From: Bacteroidota bacterium
GTDB lineage: Bacteria > Bacteroidota > Rhodothermia > Rhodothermales > Rubricoccaceae
Assembly: GCA_022561755.1 (NCBI GenBank)
Contig: JADFQN010000011.1
Location: 1 to 37,877, forward strand
Length of the DNA: 37,877 nt
Direction of reading: 5' to 3'
Shown here piece by piece: positions 28,757 through 37,669 of the stretch. Numbering within the stretch: the first letter of the stretch is position 1; each line of letters opens with the position of its first letter. Under the pieces are notes generated by a model. The model saw nothing but the letters and a program-made list of their open reading frames with translations, was not told where the DNA came from and searched no databases. Both the position numbers and the translations under genes were made by a program.

Positions 28757-30552
28757 GCACTGACGTGACAGCACAAGAGAGGGTAGACCAGAAAGCTGCC
28801 GAATCCCGCAAGGCAGCGAAGGCGGATCCGGCAATGCTTCGCCAATTTCTACGCCTCACCGATAGCACTTCTGACGAAATGGTAAAGATGATCGCAGAGG
28901 CCGACGCGGCTGCGGTCACATTGCAGGGCGAGTACCAAGGTGCGAGAGTTCGCGCACGACAGCTACGCGAGGGGCAGGAGAAGTTGACACCGGACGGCTC
29001 GCTGCCTTTCATGCCCTTCCCAGTTGAGGAGGTATTCGCAGAGCCTCTAGCCAACTTCGTACGTACTCAGGAGGCTTCTATCGGCTGCGATGCAGCGGCT
29101 ATTGCCCTCCCCGTTATTGGGCAGATGGCGGCCGGAGTAGGTAACTCGCACCGCGTCGAAGTGATCGAAAACAACTGGTACGAGCCTTCGACTGTTTGGG
29201 TGTTCAACCTCGGCAAGTCCGGCACGCACAAGTCCGTCGTGCAGCGCGCCGCGTTGAAGCCCATGAAGAAGTGGGCGACAGATGCGTATGACGAGTACGC
29301 CTTTTCGATGGAATCGTACGACAACACGCTTGCCGAGTGGAGCGCAAAGCCGCCCAACGAACGAAAGGACAAGCCCACGCCGCCGGTATGCCAGCGATAC
29401 GCCGTCAATGATATCACGATTGAGGCGCACGCGATCATCCAATCCGAAAACCCGCACGGTGTGCCGCTGGCTAGGCCCGAGGGCAGTGGTTGGCTGAAAG
29501 GCATGGGCCAATACAAGAAAGGCGGTGGTGGCGAAATGTTGAGTTGGATAGAGTTCTGGGATGGTGACGAAATGACCATCGACAGGAAGACGGGCACGCA
29601 CCGCACCGTCCACATTCCCGCGCCATGTACTACCGTGATATCAGGAACACAACCGGGAGCATTGCGCCGGGACTTGACAGCTGAGCATTTTGACTCAGGA
29701 TTCGCCCCTCGTTTGCTTTTATGCGAGCCTCCCACGAGGCCCAGAAGGTTCACCTGCACGCCCGTGTCCACCGAGGTGTGGTACGAATACCACGCAGCGA
29801 TAGACGGGCTCTACGCCCGGCCCGATGGCGGCAGGCCAATCCCCTTCTCGCCAGAAGCCGAGGTGCTCTGGGAGAGATACTACAACACCTGTGCGGATGC
29901 CATTGAGCTGATCAAGTCTGATCGCTTGCGGGCCGCGTTCGTCAAGCTCGAAACGTATTGCGCTCGGTTCGCCTTGATCCTGCACCTCTTGGATGTTCAC
30001 CTGGATGGCGTGCCCCCCAATGAGGCGCCGCCGCCAATTTCGTTTGATGCGATGCGCCGGGCCGTTATTCTGGCGGTGTGGTGGAGGCACGAAACGGCGC
30101 GGATCTACGACAAATATGGATTCTTAGGCTTTGCCAACAGCAAGTTCGCTGAAAAGGCGGATGAGCTACCCGAGGTGTTCACCGCGAGAGACGTTGAGGA
30201 CGTTTGGAATGTCCAGCGGGCGCAGTCCTTCAAGATCATCAAGGGCCTGGTTCGTGATGGGATCGCGCGGCAGGACCAGCACGGCGAATACCGGAAAGAG
30301 ACGGTAGACTTTGGAGACTTTGGAGACTTTGCAGGCGTGACGATAGACACAAAGGCGTTACTTGCTGGGCTTGGGGCCAATAGTCTCGAAAGTCTCCAAA
30401 ATCCACAGTCCACACGGCCAGAAATCGAAACGGAGCCCGAGCCCTTGGAAGCCCGGCAAAACGGTAGCCACGAAGCGCCCGCCGGCGATGGGGTTAGCAC
30501 GGATGAGCCCGCCTTTGTTTGGGATGCAGACGACCAAGAAGGTGAGGCATAA
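28753..30552 (+). CDS. DUF3987 domain-containing protein (mobile-element replication-type)
   Basis: FVRTQEASIGCDAAAIALPVIGQMAAGVGNSHRVEV...WYEPSTVWVFNLGKSGTHKSVVQRAALKPM..., ERYAVND..-type central region, TVISGTQPGALRR. Confidence 0.85.
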   Translation: MSTDVTAQERVDQKAAESRKAAKADPAMLRQFLRLTDSTSDEMVKMIAEADAAAVTLQGEYQGARVRARQLREGQEKLTPDGSLPFMPFPVEEVFAEPLANFVRTQEASIGCDAAAIALPVIGQMAAGVGNSHRVEVIENNWYEPSTVWVFNLGKSGTHKSVVQRAALKPMKKWATDAYDEYAFSMESYDNTLAEWSAKPPNERKDKPTPPVCQRYAVNDITIEAHAIIQSENPHGVPLARPEGSGWLKGMGQYKKGGGGEMLSWIEFWDGDEMTIDRKTGTHRTVHIPAPCTTVISGTQPGALRRDLTAEHFDSGFAPRLLLCEPPTRPRRFTCTPVSTEVWYEYHAAIDGLYARPDGGRPIPFSPEAEVLWERYYNTCADAIELIKSDRLRAAFVKLETYCARFALILHLLDVHLDGVPPNEAPPPISFDAMRRAVILAVWWRHETARIYDKYGFLGFANSKFAEKADELPEVFTARDVEDVWNVQRAQSFKIIKGLVRDGIARQDQHGEYRKETVDFGDFGDFAGVTIDTKALLAGLGANSLESLQNPQSTRPEIETEPEPLEARQNGSHEAPAGDGVSTDEPAFVWDADDQEGEA

Positions 30553-30824
30553 TGAAGCCGATGACACAGGCCGAACTAAGCCAAGCCACAAGCAACGCGG
30601 CGCGGTGGTTTGACCATCATCGCAACCGCTACACAGCGGAGGACGAGGACCTGTTCGACGCGTTGCTCCAGTTGATTGAAACGCGCCTGCATCTGCTCGC
30701 GCTCAGCGAAGAACTGGAGCGCCGCCAGCTGCACGAACCAATGGCACAGGACCGCGCCGCCAACCCATCACCACACCACACACCGGTGCACTCACCCGCC
30801 TCCATCACCATCCCGACAAACTAA
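30552..30824 (+). CDS. Hypothetical small protein of the integrative element
   Basis: 90 aa ORF, TAATG overlap with the upstream gene. Confidence 0.5.
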   Translation: MKPMTQAELSQATSNAARWFDHHRNRYTAEDEDLFDALLQLIETRLHLLALSEELERRQLHEPMAQDRAANPSPHHTPVHSPASITIPTN

Positions 30825-30829
30825 TAGCT

Positions 30830-31288
30830 ATGGGCACCCGACTACAGGACACCTACTCAGACGACTTTAGAGCAGCCGCCCTTACGCTCGTAGAGGCTTC
30901 CGGCGGTAAGGGGCACGTCATGCGCGTGGCTGACCAGCTGGGCATCCCTGTGAGTACCCTGCATCACTGGTTCGCGACGAGCCAGAAGCAGAATGAGACC
31001 CCTGAGTTTGCAAGAACACGAGACATTAAAAAAGGTGAGCTTGTGGACTTGCTGGAAAGCCTCGTGTTAACCGCCCTGGGCGTACTCGACGACGCCGACA
31101 AGCTCAGCAGTGCACAGGTCCACCACGTGAGTACGGTCATGGGCACGGCGTTCGACAAACTCCAGCTATTAAAAGGAGAAGCGACACAGCGCACAGAAAC
31201 CACTATCGAGCGGGGAATCTACACGGACCTCCGGTACATACCGGATGTCGAAGAGGCTGAGATAGTCGAGGAACTGCGAAACGAGTGA
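30830..31288 (+). CDS. HTH (transposase/terminase-small-subunit-like) DNA-binding protein
   Basis: YSDDFRAAALTLVEASGGKGHVMRVADQLGIPVSTLHHWF is an IS3/terminase-gpP-like HTH; no downstream catalytic partner. Confidence 0.65.
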   Translation: MGTRLQDTYSDDFRAAALTLVEASGGKGHVMRVADQLGIPVSTLHHWFATSQKQNETPEFARTRDIKKGELVDLLESLVLTALGVLDDADKLSSAQVHHVSTVMGTAFDKLQLLKGEATQRTETTIERGIYTDLRYIPDVEEAEIVEELRNE

Positions 31289-31436
31289 TAATCATTGCGA
31301 GGATGATGGCGATGCGGACTAAAATGCCAGCGAAGAAGCGAAGAGGGCGTTAGGTACGAAGCGAGAGAACTCGCGCTATAAAAAGGAGGTCGGGGGCCAC
31401 GGCATTATCAGACCGCCCCCCCACGCCTCCCGCTTC

Positions 31437-31925
31437 CTACTCGACCAGTAAGATCTCGAACGGCCCGTCTCCGTGGAGCTGGATGACGGTATAGCCCGTC
31501 GCTCCCCCGAAGTGAGGATGCTCGGCCGGGATGTTGAGGAAATCACCGGGTCCATAGCCGACGAGCTGACTCTCATCGACGGTGTCGCCCATGGCCAGGA
31601 GCAACGTGCCCGAAATGACGGTTAGATTCTCGTCCATGGGATGAAAGTGGGCGGGAAAGCGGTAACCGTCAGGGAACGAAAGACGGAGCGCGTATGGGCC
31701 CTCCGCGGTGAAGTCACCGTACAACGCGGCGAACTCCATTCCCGAATCAAAGCCGGGAACCTCGAGGGCAGCAAATTCCAAATCGTCGGCCATGATCATC
31801 GTCGCGGCGGTCATGTCTTCCGTGTGTTCCGCATTCTGAGGGCCGTCCTGAGCTTGAATCGAAATAGGTGCCAGCGCCAGCGCGAGGCTGCACACCATAA
31901 GTAGTGTTGTTAGGCGGTTGTTCAT
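31437..31925 (-). CDS. Secreted cupin domain-containing protein
   Basis: Signal peptide; PDGYRFPAHFHPMDENLTVISGTLLLAMGDTVD...GPGDFLNIPAEHPHFGGATGYTVIQLHGDGPF cupin motifs. Confidence 0.88.
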   Translation of the reverse strand: MNNRLTTLLMVCSLALALAPISIQAQDGPQNAEHTEDMTAATMIMADDLEFAALEVPGFDSGMEFAALYGDFTAEGPYALRLSFPDGYRFPAHFHPMDENLTVISGTLLLAMGDTVDESQLVGYGPGDFLNIPAEHPHFGGATGYTVIQLHGDGPFEILLVE

Positions 31926-32187
31926 TGGTTCACCTCCAGGGGTGATTGTGAGAGTGGAGGGACCGAAATCCCTTGGCAGTGCTGAATGTAGAGGGCAGGG
32001 TACATATGGTGCCGGTTTTTTTTGCGGAGCTGGACTGGCAATTGGTTCAGGTCGAAATGATTTCGTCCTGCTGAGAAGTGAATTGCGTCGCTGCGATTGC
32101 GTCGTAACGGGTGTCTTGTGTATGTTCGTTCATGCCTACCATGGCATGAGGACGCGAAGGTTCATAGCGTCCTTTGTGAGAGTACAG

Positions 32188-32216
32188 AAACCCTCGGGCT
32201 ATGGCCTGAGGGTTTT
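32188..32216 (+). terminator. Strong hairpin terminator (probably bidirectional)
   Basis: AAACCCTCGGGC-TATG-GCCTGAGGGTTTT, 12 bp stem with flanking A and T runs. Confidence 0.75.
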
Positions 32217-32236
32217 CTGCGTTCTCGGCATTTAGC

Positions 32237-32347
32237 GGGCACGCGAGGCGATCTCCCATGCGGATGGTCTACCTAGCGGTACGTACCTCTACCGGCTGGA
32301 GACGCCGCAGGGTAGCCATGTGCGGACGATGCTGCTGGCGAAGTAGG
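32237..32347 (+). pseudogene. Orphan T9SS C-terminal sorting domain remnant
   Basis: Frame at 32263: DGLPSGTYLYRLETPQGSHVRTMLLAK-stop; one inferred deletion upstream would restore AGTHEAISHADGLPSG. Confidence 0.7.
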
Positions 32348-32504
32348 AGAACCCCCAATTCAGCATAAAACACCTTCCGCCCATGAGAGACCCGAGGGCT
32401 TCGAGCCGCCCCTCGTCGGCGGGCGGGCGTCGTGTGCGAACTAAGTGATGCTGTCCAGTTGGCCCAACTCGCTCCGTCTAACCCGCACGGACGGTCGGCG
32501 GCAG

Positions 32505-32533
32505 GCTCAGCCCGTAGAAGACGCGGAGTTCGC
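32505..32533. repeat. 29 bp perfect direct repeat, copy 1
   Basis: GCTCAGCCCGTAGAAGACGCGGAGTTCGC, identical to 33592-33620. Confidence 0.85.
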
Positions 32534-32829
32534 CGCCGTTGCCACCTGAGCAGCGCTTTGCCAGTAGCCATGCCGATGGTCGATTCGGAGTAGGCGCCCA
32601 ATATGCGGCGTTGACGTAACACTAATGTTCCCTGCGGCCAAACTGAATCACGCTGGGGCCCGGGGGCTCGATAGCTGCCCGCCTTGTTGTACTGGAGCGC
32701 GATACGCCAACCGGTGCTCGTTTCGCACTCTTGGGCTACTCAAGCACAAGATTGCATACGCGCCAACTCTGGGTTCTGAAAACCTCTCGACAAGATCGAC
32801 GTTACTAAGGAAAACCTTCCCCTTCTATC

Positions 32830-33408
32830 ATGAAACTGCAGATCTCCCTTCCTCTTGCAGTATTCTTGCTCTGCTCGTTTGTTGTAGGCTGCGATGCAAT
32901 CGAAACGTTACGCGGCGAGCACACTGTGGTAATTAGCGGCGACGTGACCGACGCATTCACCGGCGACGCCGTTTATTCCGTTCTCGATGGCACATCTGGC
33001 CCGCGGTTCGTGTTGTTGCTTTCCCGCGACGACTTGTCCGACTGGGAAGACGACGACTACACCTACATCGTGATGACCCGCCGAGGCGACACGCCGGGGG
33101 TCGGCGTATTTGCAATTGCGGCGGACGATGCGTCGAACGATACGTTCTCAGGCAGCTTTGCCGACCTCCAACAGGCCGACGAACCGCTCGAAGTTAATGG
33201 TCCGGCACTGACTGCTAGCACTGGCGTGCTCACCATCACGGACATAAACGCAGGGCACCTGGTTGGAGCCTTTCGGTTTGAGGCCCGAGGACTGAATCTT
33301 CCAGACCGGTCCAGCTTCATCGATGCTGTGTTGGACGGTTCGTTCGACGCCCGACGCGTCAGCCCAAGTACGCTGAACAATCTTGAAGTCGACTTCGATT
33401 TTAACTAG
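32830..33408 (+). CDS. Lipoprotein, unknown function
   Basis: 192 aa ORF with lipobox (CSFVVGCDAI). Confidence 0.7.
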   Translation: MKLQISLPLAVFLLCSFVVGCDAIETLRGEHTVVISGDVTDAFTGDAVYSVLDGTSGPRFVLLLSRDDLSDWEDDDYTYIVMTRRGDTPGVGVFAIAADDASNDTFSGSFADLQQADEPLEVNGPALTASTGVLTITDINAGHLVGAFRFEARGLNLPDRSSFIDAVLDGSFDARRVSPSTLNNLEVDFDFN

Positions 33409-33591
33409 ACTGCCTTGGGGCCATCCCACGGCCTAAAGCAGCCCGCGTTGCTCGGCCGGGATTGATTCCACAATTGAAATCCTTGATAGCCGTGCTAGGG
33501 CGGATCGAGCGTCCTGATGACGAAGCCTTGATTCTTACTGGCCGTACGCTTGAGCGAGAAGCCGAAACACTGAATCGTCGCTTAGCACAAC

Positions 33592-33620
33592 GCTCAGCCC
33601 GTAGAAGACGCGGAGTTCGC
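33592..33620. repeat. 29 bp perfect direct repeat, copy 2
   Basis: GCTCAGCCCGTAGAAGACGCGGAGTTCGC, identical to 32505-32533. Confidence 0.85.
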
Positions 33621-33827
33621 GGTCGTTGGGGCGTGAGCCGCTGCGACCGGAAGAGCGCGGCAGTGCCCCAGGGCGTTCTCCCTTCATTCGCAGACCCTTG
33701 ACTTTTGGAGAATTAGTCGTACATAGTGGTACACGTTTGAGCTGTGCCGCCAGCGCCTAGCTGGCCTGACGACCGTGTCCCCCCTCCTTCAGACGCCCCG
33801 AAGCCACCCTGATTGGAGGAACCACCG

Positions 33828-35366
33828 ATGAAAACACAGCTATCGAGACCCCCCGTGTCTCTGGCCCTGCCGCTCTTAGCGGTGCTGCTGAGCCTGACCA
33901 CAGTGACCGCTGCCCAGGTAACAGAGCACAAGCTCACCGCCTCCGACGGCGCCGCGGAAGACATCTTCGGCTTTTCGGTGTCGCTTTCGGGGGACCGCGC
34001 CCTCGTAGGGGCAATCGGAGACGACGACCTGGGTTCTGCCAGTGGTTCGGCGTACGTGTTCGAGCGGCAGGGGGATGGCTCCTGGCTCGAGGTGGACAAA
34101 CTCACAGCCTCCGACGGCGCAGCGATTGACGCCTTCGGCAATTCGGTTTCGCTTTCGGGGGATAGAGCCCTCGTAGGGGCTCGGGGGGACGACGACCTGG
34201 GCAATAGAAGCGGCTCGGCCTACGTGTTCGAGCGGCAGGGCGACGGCTCCTGGCTCGAGGTATTCAAGCTCACAGCCTCCGACGGCGCCGCGGAAGACTT
34301 GTTCGGTTCTGTGTCGCTTTCGGGGGACCACGCCCTCGTAGGGGCCCAATGGGACGACGACCTGGGCACGGACAGCGGCTCGGCGTACGTGTTCGAGCGG
34401 CAGGGGGACGGCTCCTGGCTCGAGGTGGACAAGCTCACCGCCTCCGACGGCGCAGCGTTTGATCGCTTTGGCAGTTCGGTGTCGCTTTCGGAGGGGACCC
34501 GCGCCCTCGTAGGAGCCAGAGATGACGACGACCCTGCGGAAAGCGGCTCGGCCTACGTGTTCGAGCGGCAGGGGGATGGCTCCTGGCTCGAGGTGGACAA
34601 ACTCACAGCCTCCGACGGCGCAGCGGATGACGTCTTCGGTATTTCGGTGTCGCTTTCGGGGGACCACGCCCTCGTGGGGGCCAACGGGGACGACGACCTG
34701 GGTTCTGCCAGTGGTTCGGCGTACGTGTTCGAGCGGCAGGAGGATGGCTCCTGGCTCGAGGTGGACAAACTCACAGCCTCCGACGGCGCAGCGTTTGACG
34801 CCTTCGGCTTTTCGGTGTCGCTTTCAGGGGATCGCGCCCTCGTCGGGGCTCTGGGAGACGACAACTTTAGCGGCTCAGCGTATGTGTTCGCGCAACAGGG
34901 AGACGGCTCCTGGCTAGAGGTCGACAAGCTCACAGCCTCCGATGGCGCTGCGTTTGATCGCTTTGGCAGTTCGGTGTCGCTTTCGGGGGACCACGCCCTC
35001 GTGGGGGCCACGGAAGACGACGACCTGGGCCTGAGCAGCGGCTCGGCGTACGTGTTCGGTAACCTCTTGCCGACCGCGGTAGAAATGGCCGCCTTGCCCC
35101 AGGGCTATCTGCTATCGGCGCCTTATCCGAACCCGTTTAACCCTCGCGCCGTGGTGCCGTTCGAGGTGCCGGAAGCGGCGCACGTCCGGTTGACGCTCGT
35201 CGACATCTTTGGCCGTGAGGTTGCAATTCTATTGGACCGACAGGTAGCCGCCGGAAGCCACGAGGCTGTGCTCAACGGTGGCCGTTTGGCCAGTGGAGTG
35301 TATCTCGTTCGCATGGAGGCAGAAGGAATTATCCACGCGACACAAAAGGTGCTGTTGCTACGATAG
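33828..35366 (+). CDS. FG-GAP/integrin-type beta-propeller repeat protein with T9SS C-terminal sorting domain
   Basis: GGAGGA RBS then ATG at 33828; seven LTASDGAAxDxFGxSVSLSGDxALVGAxGDDDLG..SGSAYVFERQGDGSWLEV units; YPNPFNPRAVVPFEVPEAAHVRLTLVDIFGREV...GVYLVRMEAEG CTD. Confidence 0.92.
   Translation: MKTQLSRPPVSLALPLLAVLLSLTTVTAAQVTEHKLTASDGAAEDIFGFSVSLSGDRALVGAIGDDDLGSASGSAYVFERQGDGSWLEVDKLTASDGAAIDAFGNSVSLSGDRALVGARGDDDLGNRSGSAYVFERQGDGSWLEVFKLTASDGAAEDLFGSVSLSGDHALVGAQWDDDLGTDSGSAYVFERQGDGSWLEVDKLTASDGAAFDRFGSSVSLSEGTRALVGARDDDDPAESGSAYVFERQGDGSWLEVDKLTASDGAADDVFGISVSLSGDHALVGANGDDDLGSASGSAYVFERQEDGSWLEVDKLTASDGAAFDAFGFSVSLSGDRALVGALGDDNFSGSAYVFAQQGDGSWLEVDKLTASDGAAFDRFGSSVSLSGDHALVGATEDDDLGLSSGSAYVFGNLLPTAVEMAALPQGYLLSAPYPNPFNPRAVVPFEVPEAAHVRLTLVDIFGREVAILLDRQVAAGSHEAVLNGGRLASGVYLVRMEAEGIIHATQKVLLLR
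33933..35058 (+). repeat. Seven tandem coding repeats of about 168 bp
   Basis: Unit of 53-56 aa; large nucleotide-identical blocks between units. Confidence 0.92.
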
Positions 35367-35686
35367 CGGCGGCCCCCCTCTCGGGTACCCCGGTTCCGAG
35401 TGCGATACACTCTCCTTTCCGAAACCTGTACCCCTCATAGGTCAGTTATCGAACCAGTTCCGAAAGGTCTTAGGTAGATTAGCCGAACTTGAACCAATCC
35501 TACCAGTCACGCTGCTAGAGCCGTGCAAACACTTCTTGGCAGCCTATCACGAACGGTAACACCGGCACGTTAAACCTCCCTCATGGAGATAGAACCTGCG
35601 CAGTGGCTTCGACGCTCAGACGCGCTCCGCACATAGATGATTTGACACTCCGAGGCGGCTTCCTCCATGACTAAACGGGAAATCCC

Positions 35687-36235
35687 ATGGTTGCGGCTTG
35701 GGCAGTCACGCAAGATTTCATGCAGAAGTATTTCCGATCCTTGGCCACTCCAGGTCATGACAATCATTTCGACGGGGGTAAACGATACTCCTCCCACCAT
35801 GCGACGCCCGGTGCCTGGATTCAGATATTTACCGACACTGGTTCTGCCAACGAAGAAGATTATCCTCTTGATCACCCAGACGGACCTTCTACGTCTGAGG
35901 CTAGACGAGCATTCATAAATGCGATATCTGATCACGGTGACCGAGCAGACGCCTCCTTTACCCTTGAAGAGCTAGAAGCTGTTGGGCAGGTACAGGGTCT
36001 TTTCGCATTCCGCACACCCCAAGATGCCATCGAATACTCGAATGAAAATGTTTACACACGCTCAGGGAAAGACCGCTATGTAGTACTGACCGGGAAGGTA
36101 GTAGGAACTGCCGTTGAAGATCGCTCCGTAGTTATTGCGGATCATCGCCTGGTGGATGGCCCTATGTCCCGTGCTGACCTACTTGCTAGCTATTCAGAGG
36201 AGGCCGAGAGCGAGTCTTCTTCCTCGTACGAATAA
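35687..36235 (+). CDS. Hypothetical protein, first gene of a two-gene operon with DUF4238
   Basis: 182 aa ORF; TAA immediately followed by the next ATG. Confidence 0.6.
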   Translation: MVAAWAVTQDFMQKYFRSLATPGHDNHFDGGKRYSSHHATPGAWIQIFTDTGSANEEDYPLDHPDGPSTSEARRAFINAISDHGDRADASFTLEELEAVGQVQGLFAFRTPQDAIEYSNENVYTRSGKDRYVVLTGKVVGTAVEDRSVVIADHRLVDGPMSRADLLASYSEEAESESSSSYE

Positions 36236-37150
36236 ATGGGAATCGAATCTCGACGGCATCACTTCGTTCCACAGTTCTTTCTTAAACGATTCGGCAGGGT
36301 CGTAGACGGAAATACTCAACTCTACGCGATAGATCTCAAAGAAGGGAATCGTTTCAAGTCGGGGACGAGAGGCCTCGCGGTGAAGAAAGACTTTCATCGA
36401 GTTGAGTTTGGTGATATCGCTCCAGATTATGTTGAAAATGAGCTCTCCAAGATCGAGGGGCGAGTTGCTTCAGTATTTCGTGAGATAGATCAATCCAGAC
36501 TCCTGCCACATCTGGAAAGCGAGAATTACGCATTCCTGATGACGTTCATAGCCCTTCTTGGTGTCAAGCACCCCGCAGTGCGAAAACAATACGAGGAATT
36601 TCTGAGGCGCGAAGACCAAGCATTAAATGAACTCATTGTATCTACTCCTGAAGTCTGGGCCAATGTGGTTTCCCGCATGAGAAGAGATGGATACGTTGAC
36701 CCAGTCCTACCGTACGACGAGATGCGGCAGTTCGTCATGGAAGGAGAGAACGAGACTAGGTTCGTTCCTGGAGACAGCTTGCTACGCGAGCTTCAAGGTG
36801 TAGACAAAATCGCCCCCATCCTCGGCCAAAGAAACTGGCATCTACTCGAAGCTGACCCCACTGCGAGTCACTTGATTTGCTCAGATAGACCCGTGAGTTT
36901 GCTTCCGAATCAGTTTGGCGTCAGTCTGCAGGCATACGGCTTTGGAACTCCTGGAACAGATCTCATTTCCCCTATCGGTTCCAAGATGGTGATGGTCGGT
37001 CGTATGGAAGAGGGGCTGTCGGATGGGCAGCTAGACAAACAGGGAGTGGCGGCAATCAACAGTAAGACTGTCCGGACTTGTGACCGATTTGTTTACTCCG
37101 CGGAGGAGACATTCTCGTGTCTAACGACAATGGGAATTGAACGAGGTTAG
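36236..37150 (+). CDS. DUF4238 domain-containing protein
   Basis: N-terminal RRHHFVPQFFLKRFGR and later HLICSDRPVSLLP characteristic of DUF4238. Confidence 0.88.
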   Translation: MGIESRRHHFVPQFFLKRFGRVVDGNTQLYAIDLKEGNRFKSGTRGLAVKKDFHRVEFGDIAPDYVENELSKIEGRVASVFREIDQSRLLPHLESENYAFLMTFIALLGVKHPAVRKQYEEFLRREDQALNELIVSTPEVWANVVSRMRRDGYVDPVLPYDEMRQFVMEGENETRFVPGDSLLRELQGVDKIAPILGQRNWHLLEADPTASHLICSDRPVSLLPNQFGVSLQAYGFGTPGTDLISPIGSKMVMVGRMEEGLSDGQLDKQGVAAINSKTVRTCDRFVYSAEETFSCLTTMGIERG

Positions 37151-37246
37151 CGATCAGTCGTCTCGTCGGATAGGGAAACCCAATCTCTCCAGTTGGGCTC
37201 CAATCTCTACTATGGTTGCGGGTGTTAGAGTCTCTCGACTGACTCG

Positions 37247-37293
37247 TACCCCCTGTAGGACTCGAACCTACGACAGCCTGATTAAGTCAGGTC
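37247..37293 (-). pseudogene. tRNA-like 3' fragment (anticodon arm to acceptor 3' strand)
   Basis: Reverse strand CCTGACTTAATCAGG-CTGTC-GTAGGTTCGAGTCCTAC-AGGGGGT: perfect T-arm and a shortened anticodon arm, no matching D-arm/acceptor 5' half. Confidence 0.55.
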
Positions 37294-37669
37294 CTCCCAG
37301 CGGTTCGCGGCTTTTGCGAGCTATTGGTCGTCCTTCGTCAATTGGACCTGCCTAACGGGGCAACTAGGGGCTCTACGGGAACAGACTTGGGGAGCTTCCA
37401 TGGGGTGCCTTGTCTTCCATGGGGTGCTTTTTCGAGCCATGCCGGTGGCTATTTCTTCAAATAACCAACTTCGATCTCTTGTTTCGCCAATGCCAGCGAC
37501 ACATCGGTCTGGGGACTCGCAGCATTTGTTATCTCAATCCTCGAATGATTCGAGAGGATTCAGTTCTAGCCAACGGAGATTGAACCAGCCAGTGGGCTGA
37601 AGTAACTACATTCGATGGAAAATCGGATAGTCCGATTAATCAGCAATTAGACCGCACGAGGTCGGGAGT

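Noticed and set aside
31310-31440. Candidate attR for the integrative element in the gap before the cupin gene
   Set aside because: No convincing direct repeat with 25138-25325 could be found by eye (only matches of about 7-11 nt), so no boundary is claimed.
32269-32622. Minus-strand 117 aa ORF 32269..32622
   Set aside because: Low-complexity Arg-rich frame overlapping decayed fragments that read sensibly in other frames.
33876-34667. 263 aa minus-strand ORF with repeats opposite the FG-GAP gene
   Set aside because: Mirror of the tandem coding repeats on the other strand; no signal peptide or recognisable domain.
33933-35058. Possible CRISPR-like array from regularly spaced repeats
   Set aside because: Repeats are about 168 bp, in-frame and coding for FG-GAP blades; no unique spacers of CRISPR size and no cas genes.
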